The translations under genes were made by a program, and so were the position numbers. A DNA stretch of 64,000 nt from Syngnathus acus (taxonomy: Eukaryota; Chordata; Actinopteri; Syngnathiformes; Syngnathidae). The stretch is taken from assembly GCF_901709675.1 (NCBI RefSeq), contig NC_051095.1, positions 13,281,456 through 13,345,455 on the forward strand, in the 5' to 3' direction. Each line of letters begins with the position of its first letter. Position 1 is the first letter of the stretch. Below, one piece after another: positions 50,098-64,000 of the stretch. Below the pieces are notes generated by a model, which worked only from the letters and a program-made list of their open reading frames with translations, was not told where the DNA came from and did no database searches.

Positions 50098-50504
50098 CTC
50101 CTCAGACGTTGGACTATATTGCAGATTATACTGTACTCCATATTGCTAATAATTGCGTCATCTATCGAAATGTCATTCTCAGTGTCAAGTCCAATATTTT
50201 CACTCCATGTTTTCCAGCATAACTTTTAATGAAATGGCTTTATTACATGATATTGAATCTCGAGAGATGAGAAGACAAAAAAATGATCTAAAGCTACATG
50301 CCGTCTGTGTGTGTTGCATCAGTCGTGGTGTTGAAGTTTATGATTGTTTTTGTTTTTCATTGGAAAAACTCCACAACTCAAACTCTGCTTGTGTTCATCA
50401 TGATCACGATTTTAATAGAAAAGAGACAGTAATAATATAAAAACATATATGGAACACTGAGCAACAAAAAAGGCAAAGTTCTGCAAACACTTAAAAAGGC
50501 TGTT

Positions 50505-50580
50505 AAGTCAAGTCAAGTCAAGTCAAGTCTATTTGTATAGCCCTAAATCACAAGCAGTCTCAAAGGGCTTCACATAGACA
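50505..50580 (+). repeat. (AAGTC)n with fish retroelement-type tail
   Basis: Five AAGTC units, then TATTTGTATAGCCCTAAATC and TCTCAAAGGGCTTCACA, a well-known fish dispersed-repeat end ('...TATAGCCCTAAATCACAA...CAAAGGGCTT'). Confidence 0.7.
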
Positions 50581-51204
50581 AAAAATATTGTTTTGTTTAA
50601 GTCATGGCAGGTTTGTCATTGCACAAACGCTTGCTGCTCGGATAGCACAATTTGAAGTTGAGTTTTTTGTGACACTCACTGGACATTTTATTAGGCACAC
50701 CTGAGAAATACAACCATAATAACCATTATATAGTTACGCCTCTCTGACATTGTCATTCAAAGTGCAGATTGTTCTATTCTGTCTTGTATTGGAAGGTGTA
50801 CTTAAGACTTTGGCCAGAAAGTACTCTCTAAAAGAGAGAGGGGTAAAAGAGAGTGAAAATGCATACATGCAGTAAACACATATGTAAATCGACCAAAAGA
50901 TGAAATGATTTTTAAGCACGGACGCTTAGTCAGTATAATCAAGGTATTGGTACATTAAATATACAATCAACAATACACGGACAGGAATGCTGCACAGAAC
51001 AGTAATATTTTCCTCCCGCCTGTACATCAGCATTATTCTGGGTTAAGAAATGTCACTTGAAATGTTGCTTTTGTCATAAAAACAATGATGATGCATCAGG
51101 GGACTAGCTTTGAAAAAAGCATCACCTAAATGGTATTTTTTCATTTTTTATTTACAACATTTACAAATAATGTCATTTGTGAAGATAATTAAAACAGATG
51201 ATCA
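50581..51204. other. Intergenic, no recognised gene
   Basis: AT-rich with only short open frames. It lies on the 3' side of the minus-strand znf518b. Confidence 0.5.
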
Positions 51205-51312
51205 GAGGCTACGATTGGCTGGCAACCAGTTGAGGGTGTCCCCCGCTTACTGCCTGCTAAGTCCAGCACGCCCGCGGCCCCCATGGGGGGAAGCGGTACA
51301 GAAAATGGATGG
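51205..51312 (+). repeat. Fragment of a common teleost dispersed repeat
   Basis: ACGATTGGCTGGCAACCAGT, then AGTCCAGCACGCCCGCGGCC and AAGCGGTACAGAAAATGGAT. Same family as 3185-3310. Confidence 0.75.
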
Positions 51313-52451
51313 ATGAGCATAGGGTAAGAATGAAGGCCAACTTTCAATTTGCAGAGAGGAAAATCGTCTCCCAAACATATTAGGATGGAACAACAAAAAA
51401 AGCATGTTCCCTTACGAATGCTATGGAAAACAACTTTTAAATATTTCCCTCCAAGTAAGCCATTAAAAATTTCCAGCAGGCAATTAGCCTACTGAATTGT
51501 ATGTGCTTGCAGCATACTGTTGTTCGTGAAGGCTCAAAACACACTCGATGTGCTGTATGACGGTTTTTCTTGATGTAAATGGTGGGTAATGTTTACCTTA
51601 AATGTGCAAACATGATGAGAAGGGCCAGACGTGTTTGAAAAGTAACAACTCTGGCAGGATCTTTGTTTAGAATCGTTTGCACATGACATGCTGCAGCACA
51701 GCCTCTCAAATAGGGCCTGCATTTTCAAAGAGCGGGAATTGAATTTTGCAGATAAGCACTTGAGCAAGGTTCCGAATCGCCCCAAACGCAACTCAGTAGC
51801 AAAAACTTCAATAGAACAGCATGTAAAAAAGATTACTTTGTGATCAACTTAGCACATGGATAGCTGTCATCATGTATTACTTTGCCAAATCTGTTCACTC
51901 TAAACAAACGGTTTATTTAATTTATAACTGCTGCTACAGAAGACTCGGAATAATCTCTATTTGTACTGCTCGTTGCTACTTTCCCCATCAGTTACATGCT
52001 CCGTTGTTGCTGAAACATTTCGGCAGAAATTGGCAAACAAACAAAGCAAACAAAAATCATTTGTTTTTCGGATCATACATTGTCATGTAGAATATCTTCA
52101 AATTGTCACACTTTCCACATATGTACAGTTTACAAGGAAACAGCTAAGATAAAAGCTTTCTTATTTTTGTAATACAACAATGAGACCAAGTTCAAGGACC
52201 GTTTCAGACATGTGACCTACAACCTGCAGAACCCCACTGGAAACATATGTGGAAGCTTTTTGGGGGATAAGTAATAACAAAATTTGGTTGCAAAAGTGTT
52301 CACACCCAGTTGTTCTCACAGACCTTTCCTGACATTTTGGTCATCACAGTACAAGTCACGGCAGGCGGAGAACTCCAACAGGATCTTGAGTGGAGAAAAC
52401 ATGACATGATCGTGACAAGAGTACGTCGCTCCGAAATTGATGAGAAGCACC
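51313..52451 (-). other. Probable 3'UTR and downstream flank of znf518b
   Basis: No coding signal. A minus-strand AATAAA (plus TTTATT at 51912-51917) could serve as polyadenylation signal about 540 bp after the znf518b stop. The transcript end is not fixed by sequence. Confidence 0.3.
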
Positions 52452-54761
52452 TCACTGGGAGAACCTGACAGTGCAGCCAGTGACCTCATATTTCTGCCCC
52501 ATCACTTTGCCCAGCCTCATCTTTAATATCTGGCACTTTGGGGCCTTTTCCGGGATTCCAGTGTTTGCCACAGCGTGGACCGTTTCTTGTATTGGGACCC
52601 GAGGCTTCGGGTGATTGAGCACGACCACGGGCTGGTTCGGGCCCGGCAACGTCACCGGCTGTTCTGCCTTGAGTGGCATCAAGTGGCCGGTGTCGCGCGC
52701 GACGATCGGAACGTCCTCTTGAAGTGCCGAGGGTTCCGATTCGTTGCCGCTGTTCATCCACACGCCACGTTCGTCCACTCTTGTCAACGAGACGGTCAAG
52801 AATTTGGAGAGGTCATACTGGCCATTTACAGTAGCAAAAGCGTCCGCATTCGATGAGTTGTCAGGAACAAGCTCTTCATTTTCGGATTTCAAGTTGGGAT
52901 TGCAGCCAGGATTGTCCGTCTGTGTCGAGTTGGTTTTCTCCAGCTTGACATCAACGTTGCTGTCATTCAGCACCGGGACGGACGGCTGTTGTTGGGCAAC
53001 TTCGACTTTGACAGAGCCACACGTCCGGTTCGTCTCTAACCGAGCTTCACAATTCACATCTGGGCTCAACTTCTCGGCGGTGTTGCTTTTGTCCATCACG
53101 ATGCCCCGCAGTGCCATGACCAGTGGCTTCATGGCGCCCTCGTCGTCTCCTTCGCTCAGGGAAAACACGGAGGAGATGATCGGGAAACCCTCGGGCTTAG
53201 GCGTATCTCTTTCAGATGCACACTTGCTCGGGCAGACACCTTGAGGCCAAGCTGCATTGTCTGACTTGGAGCGGCATGGCACTACAGGTTCTTCGACCGA
53301 TGGGGTCACACAGGCCGTCTTCTGCACTGTGACGGAACCGGGAAAAGGCGAACGAGGAGTAGCGCTCTCCTGGCAAAGACCGACCTCTGCACGCAACACT
53401 CGGATATCTGCATCTGAACGAACATTGGAGGAGGTGGACTTGTGACTTGGCTGGTTGACACCCGCTGGAGTGTTCATGACCTTCAGAGTTTCCTTGACTT
53501 TGGAGCCAGCGTTATCATTGAGGCAAACAACGCTGGTCGATGTGTCTCGGAACAAAACTGCCTTTGACGGGGGAATACTCTTGCACTTATCTGGAATACT
53601 GAGCCTTTCATCAGTTCTTTGTTGCGATGCACATGATCCCGTTAATACTGGCTGTAAGACACGCGTCAGAATTCTGGTCTCACGGTTCAAGAGAGCATTG
53701 GTCGCTTTGGCTTGATTATGAACAGGTTCATGTTGCTTGGATACAATTTCATTGCGCTCTCTCACAGTGTAGACAGTTTTGGAAACCTTGGTCGGACTGT
53801 CTAAGTTAATAACTTCCTGTGGCGTCCTTTTCAGTGTGACCTTTGCTTGGCTTGCTTGACCTGAGACAAGGCTTTTAGACGTGTTGAATGGTTTGCCAGC
53901 AGCGCGTTGCTGACCCACCGGCTTTGTTTCCAACTGCTTCCGGTTCTCATTGCACATTCCCATATTTGTCGACTTTACTGCGCTTGGGTGATTTAATTTG
54001 GACGCTAAAGTCTTGCCCACCATGACATTCTGTTGAACTGTTGTTCTCGTATCTTTCACTTCTGAATCGTTTTCTTGTTTTGACACTAGTCTCAGCTTTA
54101 GCTCCTTTGACCCATTGACTGTTTTTACTTCCACAAATTCAACCATACACCCAACAGGGATACTTACTTCCTCTGGCAATGACACTGTTAATGCCCTGTT
54201 GTGATGAATGAAACTATCTGGAACACCATTTGAACAAATGGGAAGCATTGTGTTCATTGTTCTTGATTTTTGCCCGTCTTTAACGAGACTGCCAGTGGGC
54301 GTGCTATGGGATGGGACATTCACTTGAACTGGTGGCCGTGTTGAGTGCTCGGCACTCTGCACAAATAGCAAAGCATTGGAGGCCTGGGGATCCTTGCTAT
54401 CGCCAACCTTTTTGGGTGCCTGACTGATGTTTTTATTATGCACACACGCAATGTGTTGTAAAAGGCTAACCTTCCGCAGGTATTGCTGTCCACAGTGCGG
54501 ACATGTGAAGGTTGATTTGCTGTGTTCCTCCAGGTGTGCGTAGAGTTCGGCCTTGCTTAATACAGCCTTGTGGCAGTAAAAACAGAACAGTTTGGACCCC
54601 ATGTGGTCAAGCATGTGCCTCTTGAAGAGGTCCATGTCCGACGTAGCAAATCCACACTTGCTGCAATGCATCGTGTCGAGAAATCTGGGCGTACGAACCA
54701 AGTAGCCATGTGGTTGTCCAGTCTTTGTGGAAGGGAAGCTCTGGCAAGTGACTGGTTTCAT
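52452..54761 (-). CDS. znf518b: ZNF518-family zinc-finger protein, probably Znf518b
   Basis: A 769-residue nuclear protein in one exon. ZNF518 proteins are linked to H3K9 methylation (G9a/GLP partners) from published work; nothing in the DNA shows that directly. Three C2H2 fingers are at the N-terminus: C33/C36/H49/H53, C60/C63/H76/H80 and C87/C90/H103/H108. They match the ZNF518 finger block in spacing. Other family landmarks are SLPEEVSIPVGCMVEFVEVK (194-213), ISSVFSLSEGD (near 526) and NQPVVVLNHP (near 709) with ILKMRLGKVMGQKYEV near the end. An in-frame TGA four codons before the ATG at 54761 fixes the start. Linkage to hs3st1, as in human, favours the B paralogue. It is shorter than human ZNF518B and lacks the C-terminal finger, stopping right after the LKMRL segment. 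The long plus-strand frames over it are shadows. Confidence 0.85.
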   Translation of the reverse strand: MKPVTCQSFPSTKTGQPHGYLVRTPRFLDTMHCSKCGFATSDMDLFKRHMLDHMGSKLFCFYCHKAVLSKAELYAHLEEHSKSTFTCPHCGQQYLRKVSLLQHIACVHNKNISQAPKKVGDSKDPQASNALLFVQSAEHSTRPPVQVNVPSHSTPTGSLVKDGQKSRTMNTMLPICSNGVPDSFIHHNRALTVSLPEEVSIPVGCMVEFVEVKTVNGSKELKLRLVSKQENDSEVKDTRTTVQQNVMVGKTLASKLNHPSAVKSTNMGMCNENRKQLETKPVGQQRAAGKPFNTSKSLVSGQASQAKVTLKRTPQEVINLDSPTKVSKTVYTVRERNEIVSKQHEPVHNQAKATNALLNRETRILTRVLQPVLTGSCASQQRTDERLSIPDKCKSIPPSKAVLFRDTSTSVVCLNDNAGSKVKETLKVMNTPAGVNQPSHKSTSSNVRSDADIRVLRAEVGLCQESATPRSPFPGSVTVQKTACVTPSVEEPVVPCRSKSDNAAWPQGVCPSKCASERDTPKPEGFPIISSVFSLSEGDDEGAMKPLVMALRGIVMDKSNTAEKLSPDVNCEARLETNRTCGSVKVEVAQQQPSVPVLNDSNVDVKLEKTNSTQTDNPGCNPNLKSENEELVPDNSSNADAFATVNGQYDLSKFLTVSLTRVDERGVWMNSGNESEPSALQEDVPIVARDTGHLMPLKAEQPVTLPGPNQPVVVLNHPKPRVPIQETVHAVANTGIPEKAPKCQILKMRLGKVMGQKYEVTGCTVRFSQ

Positions 54762-54882
54762 GATGAATGATCACCTGGCTGTGGCGGCAGTAGCAGCAGC
54801 AGCAGCAGCAGCTCCACCCGCTTCCACAGCTTCACACCAGCATCCACATGTGTCTCCACCTTCTTTCTGGTGCCACTGTTAA
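54762..54882 (-). other. 5'UTR part of the znf518b coding exon
   Basis: On the minus strand CTTCTCTACAG (AG complementing 54883-54884) is a good splice acceptor about 120 bp before the ATG, so a separate upstream 5'UTR exon is likely. The stretch includes a (CAG)n/(CTG)n run at about 54790-54811. Confidence 0.4.
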
Positions 54883-55559
54883 CTGTAGAGAAGAGTATTT
54901 CCCCCAAAAGATCACATTGTGTTAATGATTGTATGTTAATGAAGGGTTTCAACCACAGACCACTCCCCCCGAAAGCCCTTCCCCCCCTATATTGACCATT
55001 TGAAATTTATAGCTTCCACTGAGACGATAAAAATCTGAAAACACGCGCCAACACGAGGAAACAGTTATGCGCAAGTATCTGCATTGAGCTTTTCAATTTT
55101 GTCCGGAGCGAGTGGGAGTCGTTTATTTTGAAAATGATTACAAAGTAAAGGCCCAAATAGCAAGCAGGGTTGCGATGGCAAAGGGTGCTGGAGAAAATAC
55201 AACCTCGTCGTCTAACGGTTCATTGACGAGTTACGTTGTATGCTACATGCTGATGACATACCTTTGTGCAGAGTATTGGAGTGCGTCAGCAGGAACCATT
55301 GAGATACATTTTTTCGCTGGATGCTTCCCGAAAAAAAAATCTTATCTGAGCTACTCGATTCGCATATTTGCTTCTCCTGAACTAGCATGCTAAGACAATT
55401 CCGGAAACGCTCAATTATTTCCAAAATAAGACTCTATCTTTATTCCTTTGTAAACAACCTGTGCTTGACCGCGTTTTTGTATGTGTTTTGCCATTACAAA
55501 AGTATGTGTTATATCATTGCCGACAATTTAGATCAATAGGTGAGCAAAATATTTGGTGT

Positions 55560-55810
55560 TATGTGATAAGAGGGTGTTTTTAGGGGCGTCTTACTTTGAA
55601 AGGTAATACCGGATACTTCTCTTCCTTTAGGCGCATGACAGGACAGCGGTGCGGCTAACGACCGCCGGTGTTTTGGAAAACATACGTAAATCTTGCGTAC
55701 AATGGTCGCGGGTGGCATCGGACTTACGCTGGCTATAACACCGACCTTTCAAAAGGTGGCGTCGACGACTGATTGGTTGCAACCTTGTCCGAGCGGAAAA
55801 TAAAACTTAA
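55560..55810 (-). promoter_or_regulatory. CpG-rich patch, probable znf518b promoter / first exon
   Basis: Many CpGs in an AT-rich setting (GCGGTGCGGCTAACGACCGC, TGGCGTCGACGACTGATTGG). A CCAAT box in minus orientation is at 55772-55776, and a strong minus-strand donor, AGC then GTAAGT, lies near 55722-55730. This fits a first exon spliced to the acceptor at 54883. It could also serve gsr in the other direction. Confidence 0.35.
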
Positions 55811-56116
55811 CTTAAACTCAGCAGCAAACGTGCATCATTCAAAAACAGGAGAACACATTATTTCGAGTTATTAAATGATGAAAATATGCTGTTTCTAAAG
55901 ACAAGTAGTTTTCTTCAAAGCGTGTCCATTCCACTCCACAGGTATGTTATTCTAGTCTTAGAATTGTTGTGAGCTTGCATTAATACATAAAACTCCATTT
56001 GAGAGTTCAAATCTCGTCGCTCTAGTTTTCTGTTGTTGTTGTTGCAAAGTGAGCCTCACCGTGACCATTGTGGGGACTTTTTTCTAGGATGTACACACTA
56101 TTGTTGCAGTTCATAA

Positions 56117-56125
56117 TGACACAGC
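56117..56125 (+). promoter_or_regulatory. Consensus antioxidant response element upstream of gsr
   Basis: ATGACACAGCA contains TGACNNNGC with the favoured flanking bases (R before, A/G after), the binding site for NRF2-small MAF. It lies 86 bp before the upstream gsr ATG. GSR is an established NRF2 target. A single site of this size also occurs by chance, so position is the main support. Confidence 0.5.
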
Positions 56126-56202
56126 AACAGTCAGCCAGCCAGCCGCTGGGTTTCGCTTGACCCTCCCACTCCCTCGTTTGGCCCACGCCCAGCTTCCTGA
56201 TT

Positions 56203-62029
<5,827 letters not shown>

Positions 62030-62074
62030 CAGGACACAGCTGGGGCAGGGGGCTCAAGTACATTTTTATCCCAC

Positions 62075-62080
62075 AATAAA
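62075..62080 (+). terminator. gsr polyadenylation signal
   Basis: AATAAA lies 46 bp after the gsr stop codon. Another AATAAA is at about 62405. The first implies a very short 3'UTR. Confidence 0.55.
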
Positions 62081-62089
62081 ATACAGTTG

Positions 62090-62560
62090 ATGAAACAACA
62101 CTCATTTCTACTCATTTAAGTGATCCTTGTTGTGCACAGCCTTTCAATTTTTCTGCCATTTATCAATCTGCATCATTCCTGATTTATAATTTTCTCAATT
62201 TGTACTGTGGGTCTTCATGACTGAGTGGCAATTAGAATGGACTCTACATTCACTGATGTACGGCGTGATTGCATGGAAAGTCTAAATACTTATTATTATT
62301 GTGTTGTGTTTGATCTCAGGTGAATTATTTGTCAGAACACTGTTCCCCGCTAAGGAGCCTAACTAGTATCAGTTATAAGTGACGTCTACTGTATTGTTAT
62401 AAAGAATAAATACACATGTATTCTCTTTTCGTGGTTTGGGACTCTCTTGCTTTTATTGTATGTTTGTTTTTATTGTTGTAGCAACCATATTCAAGTCCAC
62501 TCCCTGGTCTATTGTGTTTGTTTACATAAGGTAAAGAAACCAGAAGTACTGGTCATACCC
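62090..62560. other. Intergenic between gsr and the right-edge gene
   Basis: AT-rich, with a second AATAAA near 62405 that may be an alternative gsr end. No coding signal. Confidence 0.45.
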
Positions 62561-62566
62561 AAACCA

Positions 62567-62640
62567 GGGGTGGGGAATCTACAGCCTCCAGTTGAACCAT
62601 AATCTTTTTTTTTTTTTTTCAAGTCTCAAAACATGTTTTT
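62567..62640. mobile_element. hAT-like repeat end
   Basis: CAGGGGTGGGGAATCTACAG followed by CCTCCAGTTGAACC and a poly-T run resembles the terminus of vertebrate hAT/Charlie-type repeats. The opposite end was not found, so this is a fragment. Confidence 0.4.
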
Positions 62641-62699
62641 TTGTAGATCTATCACTCCTATGTGAAAAAGCAAATACATTAATAAACGTCAGGTGACAC

Positions 62700-63280
62700 T
62701 GTTGTTTTGCAAATATCGCGATAAGTAATGTCACGTTACTCGAATCGAGAGCCGTGCTCTCACGAGAGGATTAACTAGAGAACGTCACGGGTCACGTGTA
62801 CATTGTTTGTAGCGCTTACAGTGTCCATAGGCTCGCGAAAATGGACATAGACTATGCCGAACAAATCTCACCGTAGAGCGGTACGACTTTTGTCAAACTT
62901 CTCATCCTATTGTACGCGCCAGTTTGGTCACGTAGATGTTATGCGTCGATTAAATTACCAAACGTCTCTCATCTTGCTGCTAGTCAAAGATGCTAGCTCG
63001 TTAGCCGCCGACTTAAGCAGCGGTAGCACGACCGGTAAAAACAGTGACCTTATCAAAAACGTCACTACAGTAATCGAGTGAAGTATCGAAAAATCAATAT
63101 GAAGGTCATTTGTATGCGGTCGATTTAGATCCGTTTCTCGAGGGTGTCATGTCTGTAGTGGCAAGAGGACTCGCGAGTTAATCTGTTTGAATGAGTTTAA
63201 GTCTGCAAGCGGGATCTTCTGCTAACAAGCATATTTGATTTGGACTGACATTCGCCAGTTGGTCCGCGTCGTCTGCCAGG
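62700..63280 (+). promoter_or_regulatory. CpG-rich promoter-like region of the right-edge gene
   Basis: Dense CpGs compared with the flanks, including ATATCGCGATA, AACGTCACGGGTCACGTG (E-box CACGTG at 62793-62798) and TTAGCCGCCGACTTAAGC. It directly precedes the ATG at 63281. The 75-codon frame at 62854-63081 begins with an ATG but has no recognisable domain and is probably 5' flank. Confidence 0.4.
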
Positions 63281-63641
63281 ATGCTCCCCAGCCTGGCCCA
63301 TAGACCGTGGCAATTCTTCTGCAGGATCTCCTGGAGGCACAGATCGAGGTTCCACCAGCCGTGCCTTGGTAAGGTTTCCCTCAGACCCACATGTTGAAGA
63401 ACCTGTCGCGATGACTTGGAACTTTTATCGATTTGCTTTTTATGTTTTATCGTTCTGGCAGGTTGGCAAACCGGCGCCGCATATCCCTCGTGGTTCAGAC
63501 CACTGGACTGCCGAGTTGCCTCGCTGGGAGCAGCCAAGGTCCACTTCTACTCCACCTTTGGAAACAGCAAAGATGGACCTCCGAAATCTCCGTCGGATGC
63601 CACTGAAAAAGTGGCTGCCAAACCAAACATAAACACTCCAG
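63281..63641 (+). CDS. First two exons of an unidentified gene, mitochondrial-leader-like
   Basis: Exon 1 is 63281-63368 and exon 2 is 63462-63641, with GT-AG junctions (donor GTAAGG, acceptor TTCTGGCAG) and matching phase. Together they encode about 89 residues, then the frame continues into exons beyond the donor at 63642. The start, MLPSLAHRPWQFFCRISWRH, is rich in Arg, His, Trp and Phe with no acidic residue for the first 40 or so positions, like a mitochondrial import leader. Later come VHFYSTFGNSKDG and KSPSDATEKVAAKP. I do not recognise the protein. The FYST...SKDG part faintly recalls leaders of mitochondrial ClpX, too weakly to name it. The second donor (GTGACA) is not ideal, so exon 2 could end elsewhere. 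The minus-strand frame over it is a shadow. Confidence 0.5.
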
Positions 63642-64000
63642 GTGACACTCTTTTCATCTTTGGAAAATCAACGGTTAACTTTTCAAACGTTTTACACCAA
63701 GTTCCACCATCAGGATAAACTAGAGTAAATTAGAGTAGCTTAGTAGACCCAAGCGTTCATTTCAATGAAGGCAGAAGCTTGTTTCCATAGACAGGATACT
63801 TTAAATATAGAAAAATGTAAATCTGTACTTGAATTGTGGTTCAATTAAAATGTTGAATATAGTTCAAAGATACCCACATTTTCAAAACAAACAGTTTAAA
63901 ATGGTTCAATGTAACCGATATACTGATGTACCATGCCATCCTAGGATATATAAATATATTGATAGAAACTTGATAAATATCATGAGGGCCATTCACTTGT
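63642..64000 (+). other. Intron of the right-edge gene
   Basis: AT-rich, no coding signal. Expected to be intron 2 of the gene starting at 63281. The next exon is outside the window. Confidence 0.4.

Noticed and set aside
52575-53809. Several plus-strand frames of 60-166 codons
   Set aside because: Antisense shadows of the znf518b exon.
63178-63537. 119-codon minus-strand frame
   Set aside because: Antisense to the two predicted exons; the plus-strand reading has matching splice phase and a leader.
63416-63718. Signal-peptide-like frame starting at TTG
   Set aside because: Its hydrophobic start is intron sequence before the TTCTGGCAG acceptor; the downstream part is exon 2 of the gene starting at 63281.

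Overview
The window looks like nuclear DNA from a teleost fish. It is AT-rich and gene-sparse, with spliced vertebrate genes and many short tandem repeats. It also carries dispersed repeats I recognise from ray-finned fish: a tRNA-derived SINE, a repeat with a 'GCGGGCGTGCTGGAGCC' core, hAT/Tc1-type MITEs, LINE remnants and LTRs. The sequence alone does not give the species.

Layout. From about 0 to 30.4 kb there is no convincing complete gene. This stretch holds a possible 3' end of a gene at the left edge (weak), an LTR (1190-1632), an ISL2EU-like DNA-transposon fragment, a long purine microsatellite, two LINE remnants, a hairpin MITE and several hAT-like pieces. From 30.4 to 34.6 kb lies hs3st1 on the plus strand, with its whole coding region in one exon (31726-32643), a probable upstream 5'UTR exon, and a SINE in the intervening intron. 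From 34.6 to 52.4 kb is a second gene-poor stretch with a second copy of the hairpin MITE, tetranucleotide repeats, and a cluster of related LTRs at 47-49.6 kb. One of these is a clean solo LTR inserted in a hAT-like repeat whose empty relative lies at 13.3 kb. From 52.4 to 54.8 kb is a znf518-family zinc-finger gene, most likely znf518b, on the minus strand. From 56.2 to 62.03 kb is gsr, glutathione reductase, on the plus strand. I resolved all 12 coding exons, giving 499 residues with both a mitochondrial-leader start and an internal cytosolic start. At 63.28 kb a further plus-strand gene begins. Its first two exons encode an Arg-rich, mitochondrial-leader-like N-terminus that I cannot name, and it runs off the right edge.

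The genes do not form a pathway. Hs3st1 makes the 3-O-sulfate mark on heparan sulfate in the Golgi, Znf518b is a nuclear chromatin factor, and Gsr regenerates glutathione in cytosol and mitochondria. In human, HS3ST1 and ZNF518B are near neighbours with CLNK between them, which supports calling the zinc-finger gene znf518b. GSR is on another human chromosome, so its join to this block is a fish arrangement. znf518b and gsr are head to head across about 1.4 kb that includes a CpG-rich patch, a CCAAT box and a consensus antioxidant response element just upstream of gsr.

I found no undescribed biological system. The most informative structures are the nested solo LTR with an in-window empty site, the two nearly identical double-hairpin MITEs, the duplicated reverse-transcriptase motif, the apparently shortened znf518b, and the unidentified gene at the right edge.
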